Shown in pieces: positions 16,201 through 23,619 of a stretch of 41,262 bases of DNA. Below the pieces are notes generated by a model. That model was given only the letters and a program-made list of their open reading frames with translations, made no database searches and was not told the DNA's origin. The stretch is from positions 1 through 41,262 of the forward strand of contig CAYWHE010000004.1 in assembly GCA_964458125.1 (NCBI GenBank), written 5' to 3'. This DNA is from CAYWHE01 sp964458125 (GTDB lineage Bacteria; Bacteroidota; Bacteroidia; AKYH767-A; OLB10). The stretch's first letter is position 1, and each line of letters opens with the position of its first letter. The position numbers were made by a program, and so were the translations under genes.

Positions 16201-18251
16201 CAGAAGGTCACATTGGCCCCTGCATTGGCCACAGGAACAGGGCGTACAATAATCCGGACGCTGTCCAGGGCCGTACAACCGAATGCATTCGTGACAAATA
16301 CGCTGTAATACATCGTATCCGGATCGTTACTGGTATTGTTGTAAGTCAGAACAGGGTTTGAAATGGTGCTGCTGCTTAACCCTGTTGCCGGTGACCAGCT
16401 ATACGTATAACCGGAAGTGGTCCCTGTTCCCAGGTTAATGGTTGGCCCGTTGCAAAGCGACTGGTCGCCTCCGGCATTGGCAACCGCTGCCGGATTAACC
16501 GTTACCTGGACGGTATCCTTGTTGGTACACCCGGAATTACTGACGGTCACAATGTAATTGCTGGTGACCGGGGTGAGGCCCGTATTGGTCAGGGTGACAT
16601 TCGGATTGGATATTGTCGTGTTGGACAACCCTGTTGCGGGACTCCAGGAATACGTATAGCCCGGGGTGCTGCCGGTTCCGATAGGCGCCCCTGATCCGGA
16701 ACAAAATGTCACATTGTTCCCGGCATTGGCCGTGGGTATGGGTTTTATCACCACTGTTTTCGTGGAGGTATCGCCCACGCAGCCATCCGGACTGGTGGCC
16801 ACCACGCTTACCGTACCATTCACTCCACCGTTCCAGTTAACCGTTATCGAATTGGTATTGCCCCCCGACACCTGGGTGCCGTTGGTGATGATCCAGTTGT
16901 AGGTGGAACCGTTCATGCCGCCGGGAGCGCTATAGGCCAGACCGGTAATGGCATTCCCGCAAATGGTGTCGGTTCCCGTTATGGCCGGTGTGGTATAGGG
17001 CAGAACCAAAATGGAGAAAGCGCTGTTGGTTGTCTTGGCTGGGCAACCATTATCGGTAACGCCAACGTTAAACTGGTAGGGGGTCAGCGATCCCTGGCTG
17101 CAGGAGGTGGTCCAGCAAAACTGGGAAGTGACCGTGCCCAACCCGGAACTATTGGACAGCGTTGCCGGTGGATTAATAATGGCCCCGTTGAAAATATTAC
17201 CGGTGGCCGTCAGAAACAAACTGTCCCCGTTGGGATCGGTATAGGTAATGGGAAAACAGATGGTCTGTCCCTCCACAATCGTATCCTGCAGGTGGGGCTG
17301 GGTGACGGCTGCAATATTCGGCGGCGGATTTGCCGGGCAGGTGATGAATATCAGCTGGAGGTCCCTGCGGGTGATGCCGATCAGGCTTCCATTCCGGTAT
17401 TCCTTGACCTCTACGGCCACCACATAAAACGCCACATTTTGTGAAAGATAGATAGTCAGACCTGTACTGGGATCAATACTGGCATAACCCGTGGCACCGA
17501 AAGGGGAACCTACACTGAACCCCGGTGCATAGGCAATGGTTGGAATCGTCCAGGGATAGGTGAAAGGCGGTACAGGTGCCGGTTGCGTAGTGTTGGACAG
17601 ACCGTTATAAGGCGTTTCAAAAGAATAGACCAGCGAATCGCCGTCCGGATCAAAGGCCGTATTGGAATAGGTGACGGTATCGTTGGCACAGATAAAAGGT
17701 ACAGGCGCCAGTCCAAACACCGGCGAACTGTTTGGAATGCTGGTGGGAGGAATGAAAGCATAATAAGCCTGCCCGGCATCACCCGGGTTGAGCAGGTTGC
17801 CGATATTGGCATTCCTGCAGCACCGGTCCACAATCAAATGATACCCGCCAATGGAAGGATCCAGTCCGATGGTAAAGGAATAAATACCCTCTTCCACACA
17901 TACATTCGGAAGAAATGTACAGCTGTCATTGGCATTGGGCGGGGTGATGAAGGAGTTCTCGATCAGCGGAAGCGTGAAGGTGCTGTTTCTCACCTTATCG
18001 GCACCGGGATTGGCCGGATCCTCATCATATACCCCTAAATCAAGGGAATTGGGCAGGTTGGAGCTGCCCGGTGCGCAATACCGGTACATTTTCAGCGTAA
18101 CATCGAAAATGTGCTTGTTGGTTCCGGCATTATAGCCTGAATAGGTGTAGGAGAGGTTTCCGCCCATAATATGGGAGGCGCGTATCTGCCATGGCAAGGC
18201 CAGGAAAAAAACGGTAAAAATAAAACCAAAAAAACGAAGTTGTTTTTTCAT
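13275..18251 (-). CDS. Giant secreted Ig/PKD-repeat protein with T9SS type B (gliding-motility) sorting domain
   Basis: A 1658-residue exported protein. A signal peptide (MKKQLRFFGFIFTVFFLALP) is followed by SHIMGGNLSYTY, the start of a roughly 390-residue N-terminal region seen in large Bacteroidota surface proteins. From about residue 420 to 1480 come about 13 modules of 70-90 residues, each opening with a Cys-Gly or Cys-x-Gly element (NVTFCSG, DVAICTG, DSAICLG) and most carrying YSWSPATGLS-like cores and a TVTVT ending. A PKD-like domain (about 1484-1565) precedes the C-terminal type B sorting domain, recognisable by NVFTPNNDGINDCF and EIYNRWGKKMF. It should be secreted by T9SS and act at the cell surface or outside, probably in adhesion or motility. 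An exact -7 box lies about 57 nt upstream. Confidence 0.9.
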   Translation of the reverse strand: MKKQLRFFGFIFTVFFLALPWQIRASHIMGGNLSYTYSGYNAGTNKHIFDVTLKMYRYCAPGSSNLPNSLDLGVYDEDPANPGADKVRNSTFTLPLIENSFITPPNANDSCTFLPNVCVEEGIYSFTIGLDPSIGGYHLIVDRCCRNANIGNLLNPGDAGQAYYAFIPPTSIPNSSPVFGLAPVPFICANDTVTYSNTAFDPDGDSLVYSFETPYNGLSNTTQPAPVPPFTYPWTIPTIAYAPGFSVGSPFGATGYASIDPSTGLTIYLSQNVAFYVVAVEVKEYRNGSLIGITRRDLQLIFITCPANPPPNIAAVTQPHLQDTIVEGQTICFPITYTDPNGDSLFLTATGNIFNGAIINPPATLSNSSGLGTVTSQFCWTTSCSQGSLTPYQFNVGVTDNGCPAKTTNSAFSILVLPYTTPAITGTDTICGNAITGLAYSAPGGMNGSTYNWIITNGTQVSGGNTNSITVNWNGGVNGTVSVVATSPDGCVGDTSTKTVVIKPIPTANAGNNVTFCSGSGAPIGTGSTPGYTYSWSPATGLSNTTISNPNVTLTNTGLTPVTSNYIVTVSNSGCTNKDTVQVTVNPAAVANAGGDQSLCNGPTINLGTGTTSGYTYSWSPATGLSSSTISNPVLTYNNTSNDPDTMYYSVFVTNAFGCTALDSVRIIVRPVPVANAGANVTFCSGQSASLGTGSTSGYTYSWTPGGGLSSSTSSNPTVTLTNSGTSNVSFNYVVTATWFGCTDIDTVVVTVKPLPISNAGADVTLCDGDTLILGTGPTAGYSYAWSPAAGLSSTTVSNPTLIVSNPGPGADTLVFTVTTTLNGCTTNDNIQIIINELPNVQGTANPAAICVGGTATLTGTGASTYSWATVVNPGTSIGTGSSITVSPATTTSYIVTGASSVNCENRDTITVTVNPLPNVQASTPNDTICQGDSITITGSGASSYSWALLTAPGTVISTNNSIYVGPGSTTSYIVTGTDGNGCVNKDTVQIYVNPAPLANQILGTVSVCPGVTGVSYWITPATPGSTYIWSITGGNLASGQGNDSILVDWDSAGTAMVTVIELTNAGCESDTLQLPVNINVILTPVAPAGMDTICANQAIGMIYSTINTPQSTYTWHIQGGNIVSGNGSSTVTVDWTLTGLATGAIWYEELSVTVDTVCFGVSDTFYVTIKPSPATSPINGGPAVCVFDSTGLFSVTSTAGSGYSWNVTPGSILSGNGTSTITATWNASGTYTVYVIETNSYGCIGDTITASLLVNPLPVANAGADVAICTGDNTTLSASGGISYNWSPGTGLNNTAVSNPVASPVQTTSYVVQVTDTNGCRNTDTVTVTVNALPPANAGIDSAICLGSNAQLNATGGIIYTWTPATGLSNTAIGNPLASPGATTTYTVTVTDGNGCSKTDEITITVNSLPVAVASADSVICNGSAITLHASGGISYSWSPVTDLDNPVLQNPTASPSVPTTYTVTVTDNNGCTDTEEVQVDVDAQPVADFDFTDSVDCSGVTLYFKNNSQNATHYHWTLGTGGTWSNEFEPVHFYEFNRLNNYVTLIAINNNCSDTLVKPAFTFGIGKYLEEMSNVFTPNNDGINDCFNLEKAGKFKDCASFEIYNRWGKKMFESASGSDCWDGTNSSNGEACDEGVYFYLLKVRSAEAKGTVQLMR
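13800..16990 (-). repeat. Tandem protein modules (about 13) within the giant secreted protein
   Basis: This stretch encodes diverged tandem Ig/PKD-like modules of about 210-270 nt. Two subgroups have near-identical cores: an early set encoding GYTYSWSPATGLS or close variants and a late set encoding TTYTVTVTD. The shared DNA segments make the region prone to recombination and copy-number change. Boundaries are approximate. Confidence 0.75.
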
Positions 18252-18307
18252 GTAAAAAGAATTTATAAAACGTTGTTTATGAACGAACCGGAATATTACA
18301 TTTCCTT

Positions 18308-18315
18308 CAAAAGTA
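18308..18315 (-). promoter_or_regulatory. -7 box (TACTTTTG) of the giant adhesin gene
   Basis: The minus-strand sequence TACTTTTG matches TAnnTTTG exactly and lies 57 nt before the ATG. No -33 TTG was found at the usual distance; the region upstream is A/T-rich. Confidence 0.5.
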
Positions 18316-18424
18316 ATAATTCTATCGATTTAAAAAAAAACAGGGTTCAAATTTTTACCGGTAAACACTAAGGATGAAAGAAAAACACCTGTTTTCCTTA
18401 AAAAAACACCCCTTTACCGCCATA

Positions 18425-19147
18425 TCAGGGATTCAGATGGGATACAATTTCAGGTTTTTCGACAAATCCTGTGGATTTCCAGATCAGTTTTTCGTCCTTA
18501 TATAACATCAGGGTGGGTAAAAATTCCACTTTTAACTGCTGGGATAAGAGGGAATGTTCATCCGCATCAATTTTCACCAGTGACATGACATCCTTCTTTT
18601 CCACGGCAATTTCATCCAGGATAGGGCTTAGTTTCCTGCAGGGTGCGCACCATTTCGCTCCAAAGTCAACCAGGACCAGTTTATCTGATTTCAGTAATTT
18701 ATGGTATTCATTCATATTCATCCCTGTCTTCTTAGGCGCCCCCTCACCGGTAATGACCGGTTTGTTTTTTGCCTTCCAGCCGGTAATCCCGCCCTTCAGT
18801 TCGAATACCCGGGAAAAGCCCATTTTACGCATTTCTGCTGCCGCCGAAGAACTTCTGCCTCCGGAAAGACAATACACATACGTTGGCCTGGTTTTATCAA
18901 GTTTTCCGATTTCACCGGAAAAATCGTCCCCGTTATAATCAATATTCAGGGCATTCTGAAGGTGCCCTCCCTGGAATTCTCCCGGGGTTCGCACATCCAC
19001 CAGTTGAAGATCCGCCGTGGCCTTCATTTGTTTTTCAAAGGCATCGGCATCGAGTTTATGCTGACCCGTTCCCGGCTGACAGGCCATAAAAAATAAAATG
19101 ACGGAAGTTAACAGTGGAAGCATCCCTGTTCTGATTGCAGCATTCAT
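18425..19147 (-). CDS. Rhodanese-thioredoxin fusion, probable lipoprotein
   Basis: A 240-residue two-domain protein. An N-terminal hydrophobic segment ends in FMACQPG, giving a probable lipidated Cys23 (the lipobox is imperfect). A rhodanese domain (about 32-130) has active-site Cys93 in YCLSGGRSS. A thioredoxin domain (about 145-240) has the standard WCAPC (Cys167/Cys170). Together they suggest an envelope enzyme in which sulfane sulfur or a persulfide on the rhodanese cysteine could be reduced by the attached thioredoxin; that coupling is inference. It is transcribed in the same direction as the giant adhesin but has its own exact -7 box. Confidence 0.88.
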   Translation of the reverse strand: MNAAIRTGMLPLLTSVILFFMACQPGTGQHKLDADAFEKQMKATADLQLVDVRTPGEFQGGHLQNALNIDYNGDDFSGEIGKLDKTRPTYVYCLSGGRSSSAAAEMRKMGFSRVFELKGGITGWKAKNKPVITGEGAPKKTGMNMNEYHKLLKSDKLVLVDFGAKWCAPCRKLSPILDEIAVEKKDVMSLVKIDADEHSLLSQQLKVEFLPTLMLYKDEKLIWKSTGFVEKPEIVSHLNP

Positions 19148-19195
19148 GGAATTGAAAATTTAAAAGGTAAAATTAAGGAACAACAACAGGCATAA

Positions 19196-19203
19196 CAAAT
19201 TTA
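19196..19203 (-). promoter_or_regulatory. -7 box (TAAATTTG) of the rhodanese-thioredoxin gene
   Basis: The minus-strand TAAATTTG is an exact match to TAnnTTTG, 49 nt before the ATG. A -33 element at proper spacing is not evident. Confidence 0.45.
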
Positions 19204-19869
19204 CGATGCAACAGTTTTGCTGATTCTTATCATGGTCTGTTTCAGCAACAGCAGGAGTAAAGTATCCAGCCGGTAAACCGCACCTCATGAGTTTTTCCGG
19301 TTAGAAGGAAGCAGGTGAGTCAACCCGGACCGCTTGTTGTCCCTTAACCCGGGAAGAATTTCCGGAAGCCCTTGCCGCGGATTGATATAATTGATTTTAC
19401 TGGATCCCAACACGGTATACCTAATGGCTGATCGTTGGGCGCTTTCGTGTGATCAGGTAAAAAAGGAATTGTTTCTGATAATCGTTGGACGAATTTCAAT
19501 TTCAAACTGGCTGCTGTCTAATTCAACACCAGGAACCTCAAAATAGCGTATTCGTTTTTTCCAACGGTTCAAACTACACCCAATGGCATTATCCGGTGGA
19601 GATTTTGGAGGAACCAGGTCATATGATTTTTCATCCGGTATTGCAATTATTTAGCGTTTTTTTGAAAACAATCTTCATCACTTTGTTTTTACAACCGTCC
19701 CGCTGTTCGCTAAGGCCAAAACAAAATTTCGTTTTCTATTTATTATTTCATGACCTTTCTCCATCGGGTTTAAGTTAGTTGCGCCTGTGTTTCATGGCTG
19801 GCAGTTGTCTGAACCCTCGCCTTAGGCGAGACAAGCACGGATTTTAAATGATTAAACGGATTACACGGA
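19204..19869. other. Gene-free stretch of about 670 bases
   Basis: I see no supported gene here. The short open frames have no recognisable similarity. The right end contains a hairpin (19816-19830) followed by ACGGATT repeated between ATTA/ACAC spacers (about 19837-19871), a type of low-complexity spacer that I associate with intergenic DNA of Bacteroidota. The stretch lies downstream of the orphan sorting-domain fragment and may be decayed coding DNA. Confidence 0.45.
19816..19830. repeat. Short perfect hairpin, REP-like
   Basis: CTCGCC-TTA-GGCGAG is a perfect 6-bp stem with a 3-nt loop. It has no T run, so it is unlikely to be a terminator. It lies just downstream (minus strand) of the orphan T9SS sorting domain. 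Whether it is repeated in the genome cannot be seen here. Confidence 0.4.
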
Positions 19870-20112
19870 TTATTCATTGATAATAACAATCTTTCTGCTA
19901 ACTCTTATGCTATTTGAAGTAACTACTGCATTGTAAACCCCATCAGATATTTTTGGCAATGTAATCCGCTGCAAGGTACTCCATGGTGGTAACGGCATTT
20001 TATAAACCTCTCGGCCCATTACATCGAAGACCTGAAACCATCCCGGTTTATTTTGAGGAAGTAAATATTGTGTTTTCATATACCTATCCATTACAGGATT
20101 CAAAGAGTTCAT
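19870..20112 (-). pseudogene. Orphan T9SS type A sorting domain (80 residues), probable gene remnant
   Basis: An 80-codon frame whose start overlaps the stop of the upstream nuclease gene as ATGA. Almost the whole product is a type A sorting domain: NPVMDRYMKTQYLLP, then FQVFDVMGREVYKM, ISDGVYNAVV and the terminal RVSRKIVI. There is no signal peptide and no cargo, so as drawn it could not reach the periplasm or be secreted. The simplest explanation is that the 5' part of a T9SS cargo gene was lost and the fragment abuts the nuclease gene. A translated short protein or read-through fusion is possible but less likely. Confidence 0.65.
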
Positions 20113-20855
20113 GATTTTAAATTAAAGGGAGGAGGTGTTTCGCTTTTAATTCCTTTCCAGCAAGTGCCGATAAAATCGCAGGGATAGGGTTTGTAACAAT
20201 GGTCCCCGACGGCAATATCGGGCATGAGCCTGTCCTCGATCACCTCTTTTGCTTTTTGAATGTTGGCCCGTACCAGAGGATTCCAAGCGATGCAGGAATC
20301 CAAAACGGATTCTTCCCTGAAATTTACCGGTGGACTTTCGCTCACTTCCTGGGAAGTACTGTTATCCAGGAAAATAATCCTGAAATCTTCCAGTTTAAGC
20401 CCGCTGCCGGTAATAATATGATACTGTAATGCCGCATCCTGCAAATGGGTATCGCTGATGCTATAGGAACTTTTCACTTCGAAAGCGAACCAGGAGCCGT
20501 CCTTTTTTACCAGGATATCCAGCGCTGCCAGCACCTGCTCATGCTGAAAGGCCGCTTCGTATAAAACGGGCCAGCCTTTATTGATCAGCTCCTGCGTTTG
20601 ACGTACTGATTCGGGGAATTGAAACACCGTTGGCGGACTTACGTCCACACCACCCGGAAATAAATCCCGCGCTTGTTTGCCTATGGCATGTCCCTTGTCG
20701 AAACGGGCCTTTTGTTCAGGCGACAAGGGATCCCGTAACCGGTAATGAAATTTATACAGGAACAGCGATTTGAGACATTGCAGGCTGCGGATATAGGTGG
20801 ATTTGGAAAGCAGGTGCTTCACCCGGGCGGCATTTTTCCTGGTATTCGTTTTCAT
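20109..20855 (-). CDS. Small PD-(D/E)XK nuclease with Cas4-like four-cysteine Fe-S signature (DUF2779-like)
   Basis: A 248-residue protein. The nuclease core shows Asp113 in ALDILV and FEVK (Glu126, Lys128), the D...ExK pattern of PD-(D/E)XK enzymes. Four cysteines are placed as in Cas4/AddB-type [4Fe-4S] nucleases: Cys27 in LQCLKSLFLYK near the N terminus, and Cys220, Cys226 and Cys232 in HCYKPYPCDFIGTCW. The N-terminal text and this HCxxPYxC...CW ending resemble the front half of DUF2779 proteins, which are usually much longer; the second half is absent. A DNA repair or end-processing role is inferred from the fold. No cas genes or CRISPR repeats are nearby. Its ATG overlaps the folP stop by 4 nt, so it is coupled to folP. 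Confidence 0.75.
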   Translation of the reverse strand: MKTNTRKNAARVKHLLSKSTYIRSLQCLKSLFLYKFHYRLRDPLSPEQKARFDKGHAIGKQARDLFPGGVDVSPPTVFQFPESVRQTQELINKGWPVLYEAAFQHEQVLAALDILVKKDGSWFAFEVKSSYSISDTHLQDAALQYHIITGSGLKLEDFRIIFLDNSTSQEVSESPPVNFREESVLDSCIAWNPLVRANIQKAKEVIEDRLMPDIAVGDHCYKPYPCDFIGTCWKGIKSETPPPFNLKS

Positions 20856-21724
20856 GTGTCGGCGGAAGATCCGGCCTGACCGGCATAGGCCACCAGCCGG
20901 ATGGCTTCCATGGCTTCTTTTACATCATGGGCCCTTAACAGGGAAGCGCCCCGTTGCAGGGCCATCACATGCATGGCGGTAGTGCCGTTGAGGGCCCGTT
21001 CCGGGGGAACATCCAGCACCCTGCAAACCAGGGATTTTCTGGAGAGCCCCACCAGGACGGGCAGTCCGAAAATCTTAAAATCCTCCAGCCTGTTCAACAA
21101 CCGGTAATTATGTTCCAGCGTTTTTCCGAAGCCAAATCCCGGATCCAGGATGACATCGTGCAGGTTCAGGTTTCGCAGTTTTTCCAGCCTGTCGATAAAA
21201 AAACACATCACCTCTTCCTCCACATTATTGTAGGTTGGATTTCGTTGCATGTCGGCCGGAGTTCCCAGCATGTGCATCATCACATAGGGCACCCGGAGGA
21301 CGGCCATGGTGGCAAACATATCCGGGTCGATTTGCCCGGCGCTGATATCATTGATGATATGGGCACCGTGTTCTACCGCTTCCCTGGCCGTTCGGGCATA
21401 ACAGGTATCCACCGACCAGGTGCCATCCGGAAATTCGTCCTTCAGCAGCCGGAGTATGGGCAGCAGTTTTTTTAACTCGTCCTCCGGTGACAGCAGGGTG
21501 GCTCCGGGACGGGAGGAGGAGGCCCCGATATCAATAATGGAGGCCCCTTCGGCAAGCATTTTGGAAACCTGTTTTACAATTGCTTCCTGTTCGGTAAATT
21601 TGCCGCCGTCGAAAAAAGAGTCCGGGGTGATGTTCAGGATACCCATCACAGCCGGGCGGCTTAAATCAAGCAGCCTTCCACCGCAATTGAGCAGTTGGTT
21701 TCTGTAAAAAAAGGTATCTTGCAC
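20852..21724 (-). CDS. folP: Dihydropteroate synthase
   Basis: A 290-residue TIM-barrel enzyme that joins 6-hydroxymethyl-dihydropterin diphosphate and p-aminobenzoate in folate synthesis. Signature motifs are present: MGILNITPDSFFDGG (from residue 27), IDIGASSSRPGA (about 65-76), HIINDISAG (about 119) and DPGFGFGKT (about 193). The start is GTG at 21724; no ATG lies between it and the first motif, and the N-terminal length then matches relatives. The gene is divergent from DUF1599 with a 43-nt gap, and its stop overlaps the nuclease start. Folate links it functionally to formate-tetrahydrofolate ligase later in the window. Confidence 0.95.
   Translation of the reverse strand: MQDTFFYRNQLLNCGGRLLDLSRPAVMGILNITPDSFFDGGKFTEQEAIVKQVSKMLAEGASIIDIGASSSRPGATLLSPEDELKKLLPILRLLKDEFPDGTWSVDTCYARTAREAVEHGAHIINDISAGQIDPDMFATMAVLRVPYVMMHMLGTPADMQRNPTYNNVEEEVMCFFIDRLEKLRNLNLHDVILDPGFGFGKTLEHNYRLLNRLEDFKIFGLPVLVGLSRKSLVCRVLDVPPERALNGTTAMHVMALQRGASLLRAHDVKEAMEAIRLVAYAGQAGSSADT
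21715..21721 (+). promoter_or_regulatory. Possible promoter of the DUF1599 gene, inside the folP start
   Basis: TATCTTG followed by CAC resembles a TAnnTTTG box with one T missing. It lies 46 nt before the DUF1599 ATG and overlaps the first codons of folP on the other strand. Weak evidence; TATCTTG recurs at 22433-22439 upstream of the next gene. Confidence 0.3.
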
Positions 21725-21767
21725 GTGACGTCAATGAATCCGTTATCCGGTTTATCCCGGAATCCAT

Positions 21768-22337
21768 ATGAGCCAAATTGCTGAAATGTCTGTCCTCACC
21801 TCCACACAATATGACCGGGCCATTGCCCGCTGCAAAGATATATTTATAAATAAAATGCATGATTACGGAAGCGCCTGGCGTATCCTGCGGGTCAGTTCCA
21901 TTACGGATCAGATCTTCATCAAGGCCCAGCGCATCCGCAGCATCGAGGAGAAGGGTTCGCAGAAAGTGGAAGACGGCATCGGGGATGAATTCAGGGGTAT
22001 CGTCAACTATGCCGTAATCGCACTGGTTCAGCTTGAACTGGGAACGGCCGATCATCATGCCGTCAGCCTGGAAAGCGCCCGTGGTTATTTCGACCGGCAT
22101 ACGGCCATGGCCAAAACGCTGATGGAAAATAAAAACCATGATTACGATGAAGCCTGGCGCAAAATGAGAATCAGTTCCATGACCGACCTGATCCTGATGA
22201 AACTGCTGCGCATCAAGCAAATCGAGGACCACCAGGGCAGTACGCTGGTATCGGAAGGAATTTCTGCCAACTATTACGACATTCTCAACTATGCCGTATT
22301 CGCCCTGATCAAACTGGAAGAAATGAACGGAGCCTGA
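21768..22337 (+). CDS. DUF1599 (nucleotide-modification-associated) protein, two tandem copies
   Basis: A 189-residue protein made of two homologous halves. In the first, HDYGSAWRILRVSSITDQI is followed by RSIEEKG and IVNYAVIALVQLE; in the second, HDYDEAWRKMRISSMTDLI is followed by KQIEDHQG and ILNYAVFALIKLE. The conserved Asn-Lys/His-Asp-Tyr, Trp-Arg and Asn-Tyr-Ala positions repeat at the same spacing. DUF1599 is annotated as a nucleotide-modification-associated domain; the reaction is unknown to me. In Bacteroidota it sits beside folP, as here. A start seven residues later (MSVLTS) is possible. Confidence 0.88.
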   Translation: MSQIAEMSVLTSTQYDRAIARCKDIFINKMHDYGSAWRILRVSSITDQIFIKAQRIRSIEEKGSQKVEDGIGDEFRGIVNYAVIALVQLELGTADHHAVSLESARGYFDRHTAMAKTLMENKNHDYDEAWRKMRISSMTDLILMKLLRIKQIEDHQGSTLVSEGISANYYDILNYAVFALIKLEEMNGA

Positions 22338-22497
22338 CCCGTCTGATTGATCATGATGCACGGCAGCATGAGTAGAACCGTGAAGACCCGGCCACCCTGG
22401 TTCATTCAGAAAGGCTTCATGGAAATAAATGTATCTTGTCGGAAAACAAATCCGTTATTTTGATTGTCACTTTGAGTTTAACGCATAACCCGGAACT

Positions 22498-23619
22498 ATG
22501 AAACTCCTCACCACCTTCTCCAGGATATTTGTGGGTGTCCTGTTTATCATTTCAGGATTCATCAAGGCAAACGACCCGCTTGGATTTTCTTACAAGCTGG
22601 ATGAATACTTCCTGGTGTTTCACATGACCTGGATGAGCAACATTTCCCTGTTCCTGGCCATGTTCATCTGTGTATTTGAGATTGCCCTCGGTGTAGCCGC
22701 CCTCATCGGATACCGCATGCGAATGACAACCTGGCTGCTCATGCTCATGATCGTGTTCTTTACCTTCCTCACCTTCTATTCGGCTTATTTCGATGTGGTA
22801 AAGGATTGCGGCTGTTTTGGAGATGCCCTGCACCTGAAACCCTGGGAATCTTTCGGCAAGGACATCATCCTTTTGGTGTTCATATCCATTTTGTTTTTCC
22901 GGCGCTGGGACATCAAACCCCTGCTGAGTGAGAGTGCAGGGCGCATGGTCTTTTACGCCTCCATACTGGTTTCCGGATTTTTTACCTGGTATTGCTATAC
23001 CCATTTGCCTGTTAAGGATTTCCGCCCTTACGCCATTGGAAAAAATATCCTGGAAGGCATGAAACTTCCTCCCGGCGCTGTCACCGACAGTACGGTTATG
23101 GTCTTTATTTATGAAAAGGACGGAAAGAAAATGGAGTTCGGAATGGACCAGGTTGGTGATCTTGATTCCACCTATACGTTTGTGGACCGGATGGATAAAA
23201 AGGTCAGGGAGGGGGACCAGGCTCCCATACATGATTTCAGCATCACCGATCCTGCCGGAGGGGATCATACGGGAGAAGTCCTGAACACGGAAGATTATGT
23301 ATTCATGCTGGTGGCCTATGACCTTCATAAGACCAATGAAAAGGTACAAACAAAAATAAATGCATTCGTGGAGGAATGCAATAAGCGAAACATCCTGTTC
23401 ATCGGTATGACGTCCACTCCGGCCAATGAAACGGATATTTTCAGGCATGAGCATAACTCCATGTTCGATTATTATTTCTGTGATGCCACTACGTTGAAAA
23501 CCATTATCCGGTCCAATCCCGGATTGGTTTTACTGAAGAAGGGAACCGTAGTGGACATGTGGCATTTCAATGATTTCCCCGAATTTGAAGAGGTGAACGG
23601 CAGGTACCTGAAAAAATAA
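22498..23619 (+). CDS. MauE/DoxX-like membrane protein with C-terminal soluble domain (BT_3928-type)
   Basis: A 373-residue protein. The N-terminal ~150 residues hold about four membrane helices of the DoxX/MauE type and the motif VKDCGCFGDAL (about 101-111), whose paired cysteines recall redox proteins of the MauE/VKOR kind. A further helix precedes a C-terminal domain (about 230-373) that looks like a thioredoxin fold without a CxxC pair. The family occurs widely in Bacteroidota as a conserved protein of unknown function next to folP and DUF1599. An envelope thiol-redox role is inference. The stop TAA shares its last base with the ATG of the permease gene, so the two are translated together. 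Confidence 0.8.
   Translation: MKLLTTFSRIFVGVLFIISGFIKANDPLGFSYKLDEYFLVFHMTWMSNISLFLAMFICVFEIALGVAALIGYRMRMTTWLLMLMIVFFTFLTFYSAYFDVVKDCGCFGDALHLKPWESFGKDIILLVFISILFFRRWDIKPLLSESAGRMVFYASILVSGFFTWYCYTHLPVKDFRPYAIGKNILEGMKLPPGAVTDSTVMVFIYEKDGKKMEFGMDQVGDLDSTYTFVDRMDKKVREGDQAPIHDFSITDPAGGDHTGEVLNTEDYVFMLVAYDLHKTNEKVQTKINAFVEECNKRNILFIGMTSTPANETDIFRHEHNSMFDYYFCDATTLKTIIRSNPGLVLLKKGTVVDMWHFNDFPEFEEVNGRYLKK

Noticed and set aside
13800..16990. Regular repeats that might be a CRISPR array or satellite DNA
   Set aside because: The period (about 210-270 nt) is too long, and the units encode diverged Ig/PKD-like protein modules in one continuous frame.
19485..19778. A 97-codon plus-strand open frame in the gene-free stretch
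   Set aside because: No similarity to any family I know, no promoter or start context, and an unusual composition for a protein of this genome.
20109..20855. The nuclease as a CRISPR Cas4
   Set aside because: The cysteine and nuclease motifs fit, but there are no cas1/cas2 genes or repeats, and the text resembles DUF2779 more closely.
21666..22361. A 231-codon minus-strand frame across the DUF1599 gene
   Set aside because: The plus strand encodes two clear DUF1599 copies; the antisense frame merely mirrors this duplication.
22552..23454. A 300-codon frame antisense to the MauE-like gene
   Set aside because: No domain, His- and Gln-rich composition typical of antisense frames, and the plus-strand gene is well supported.
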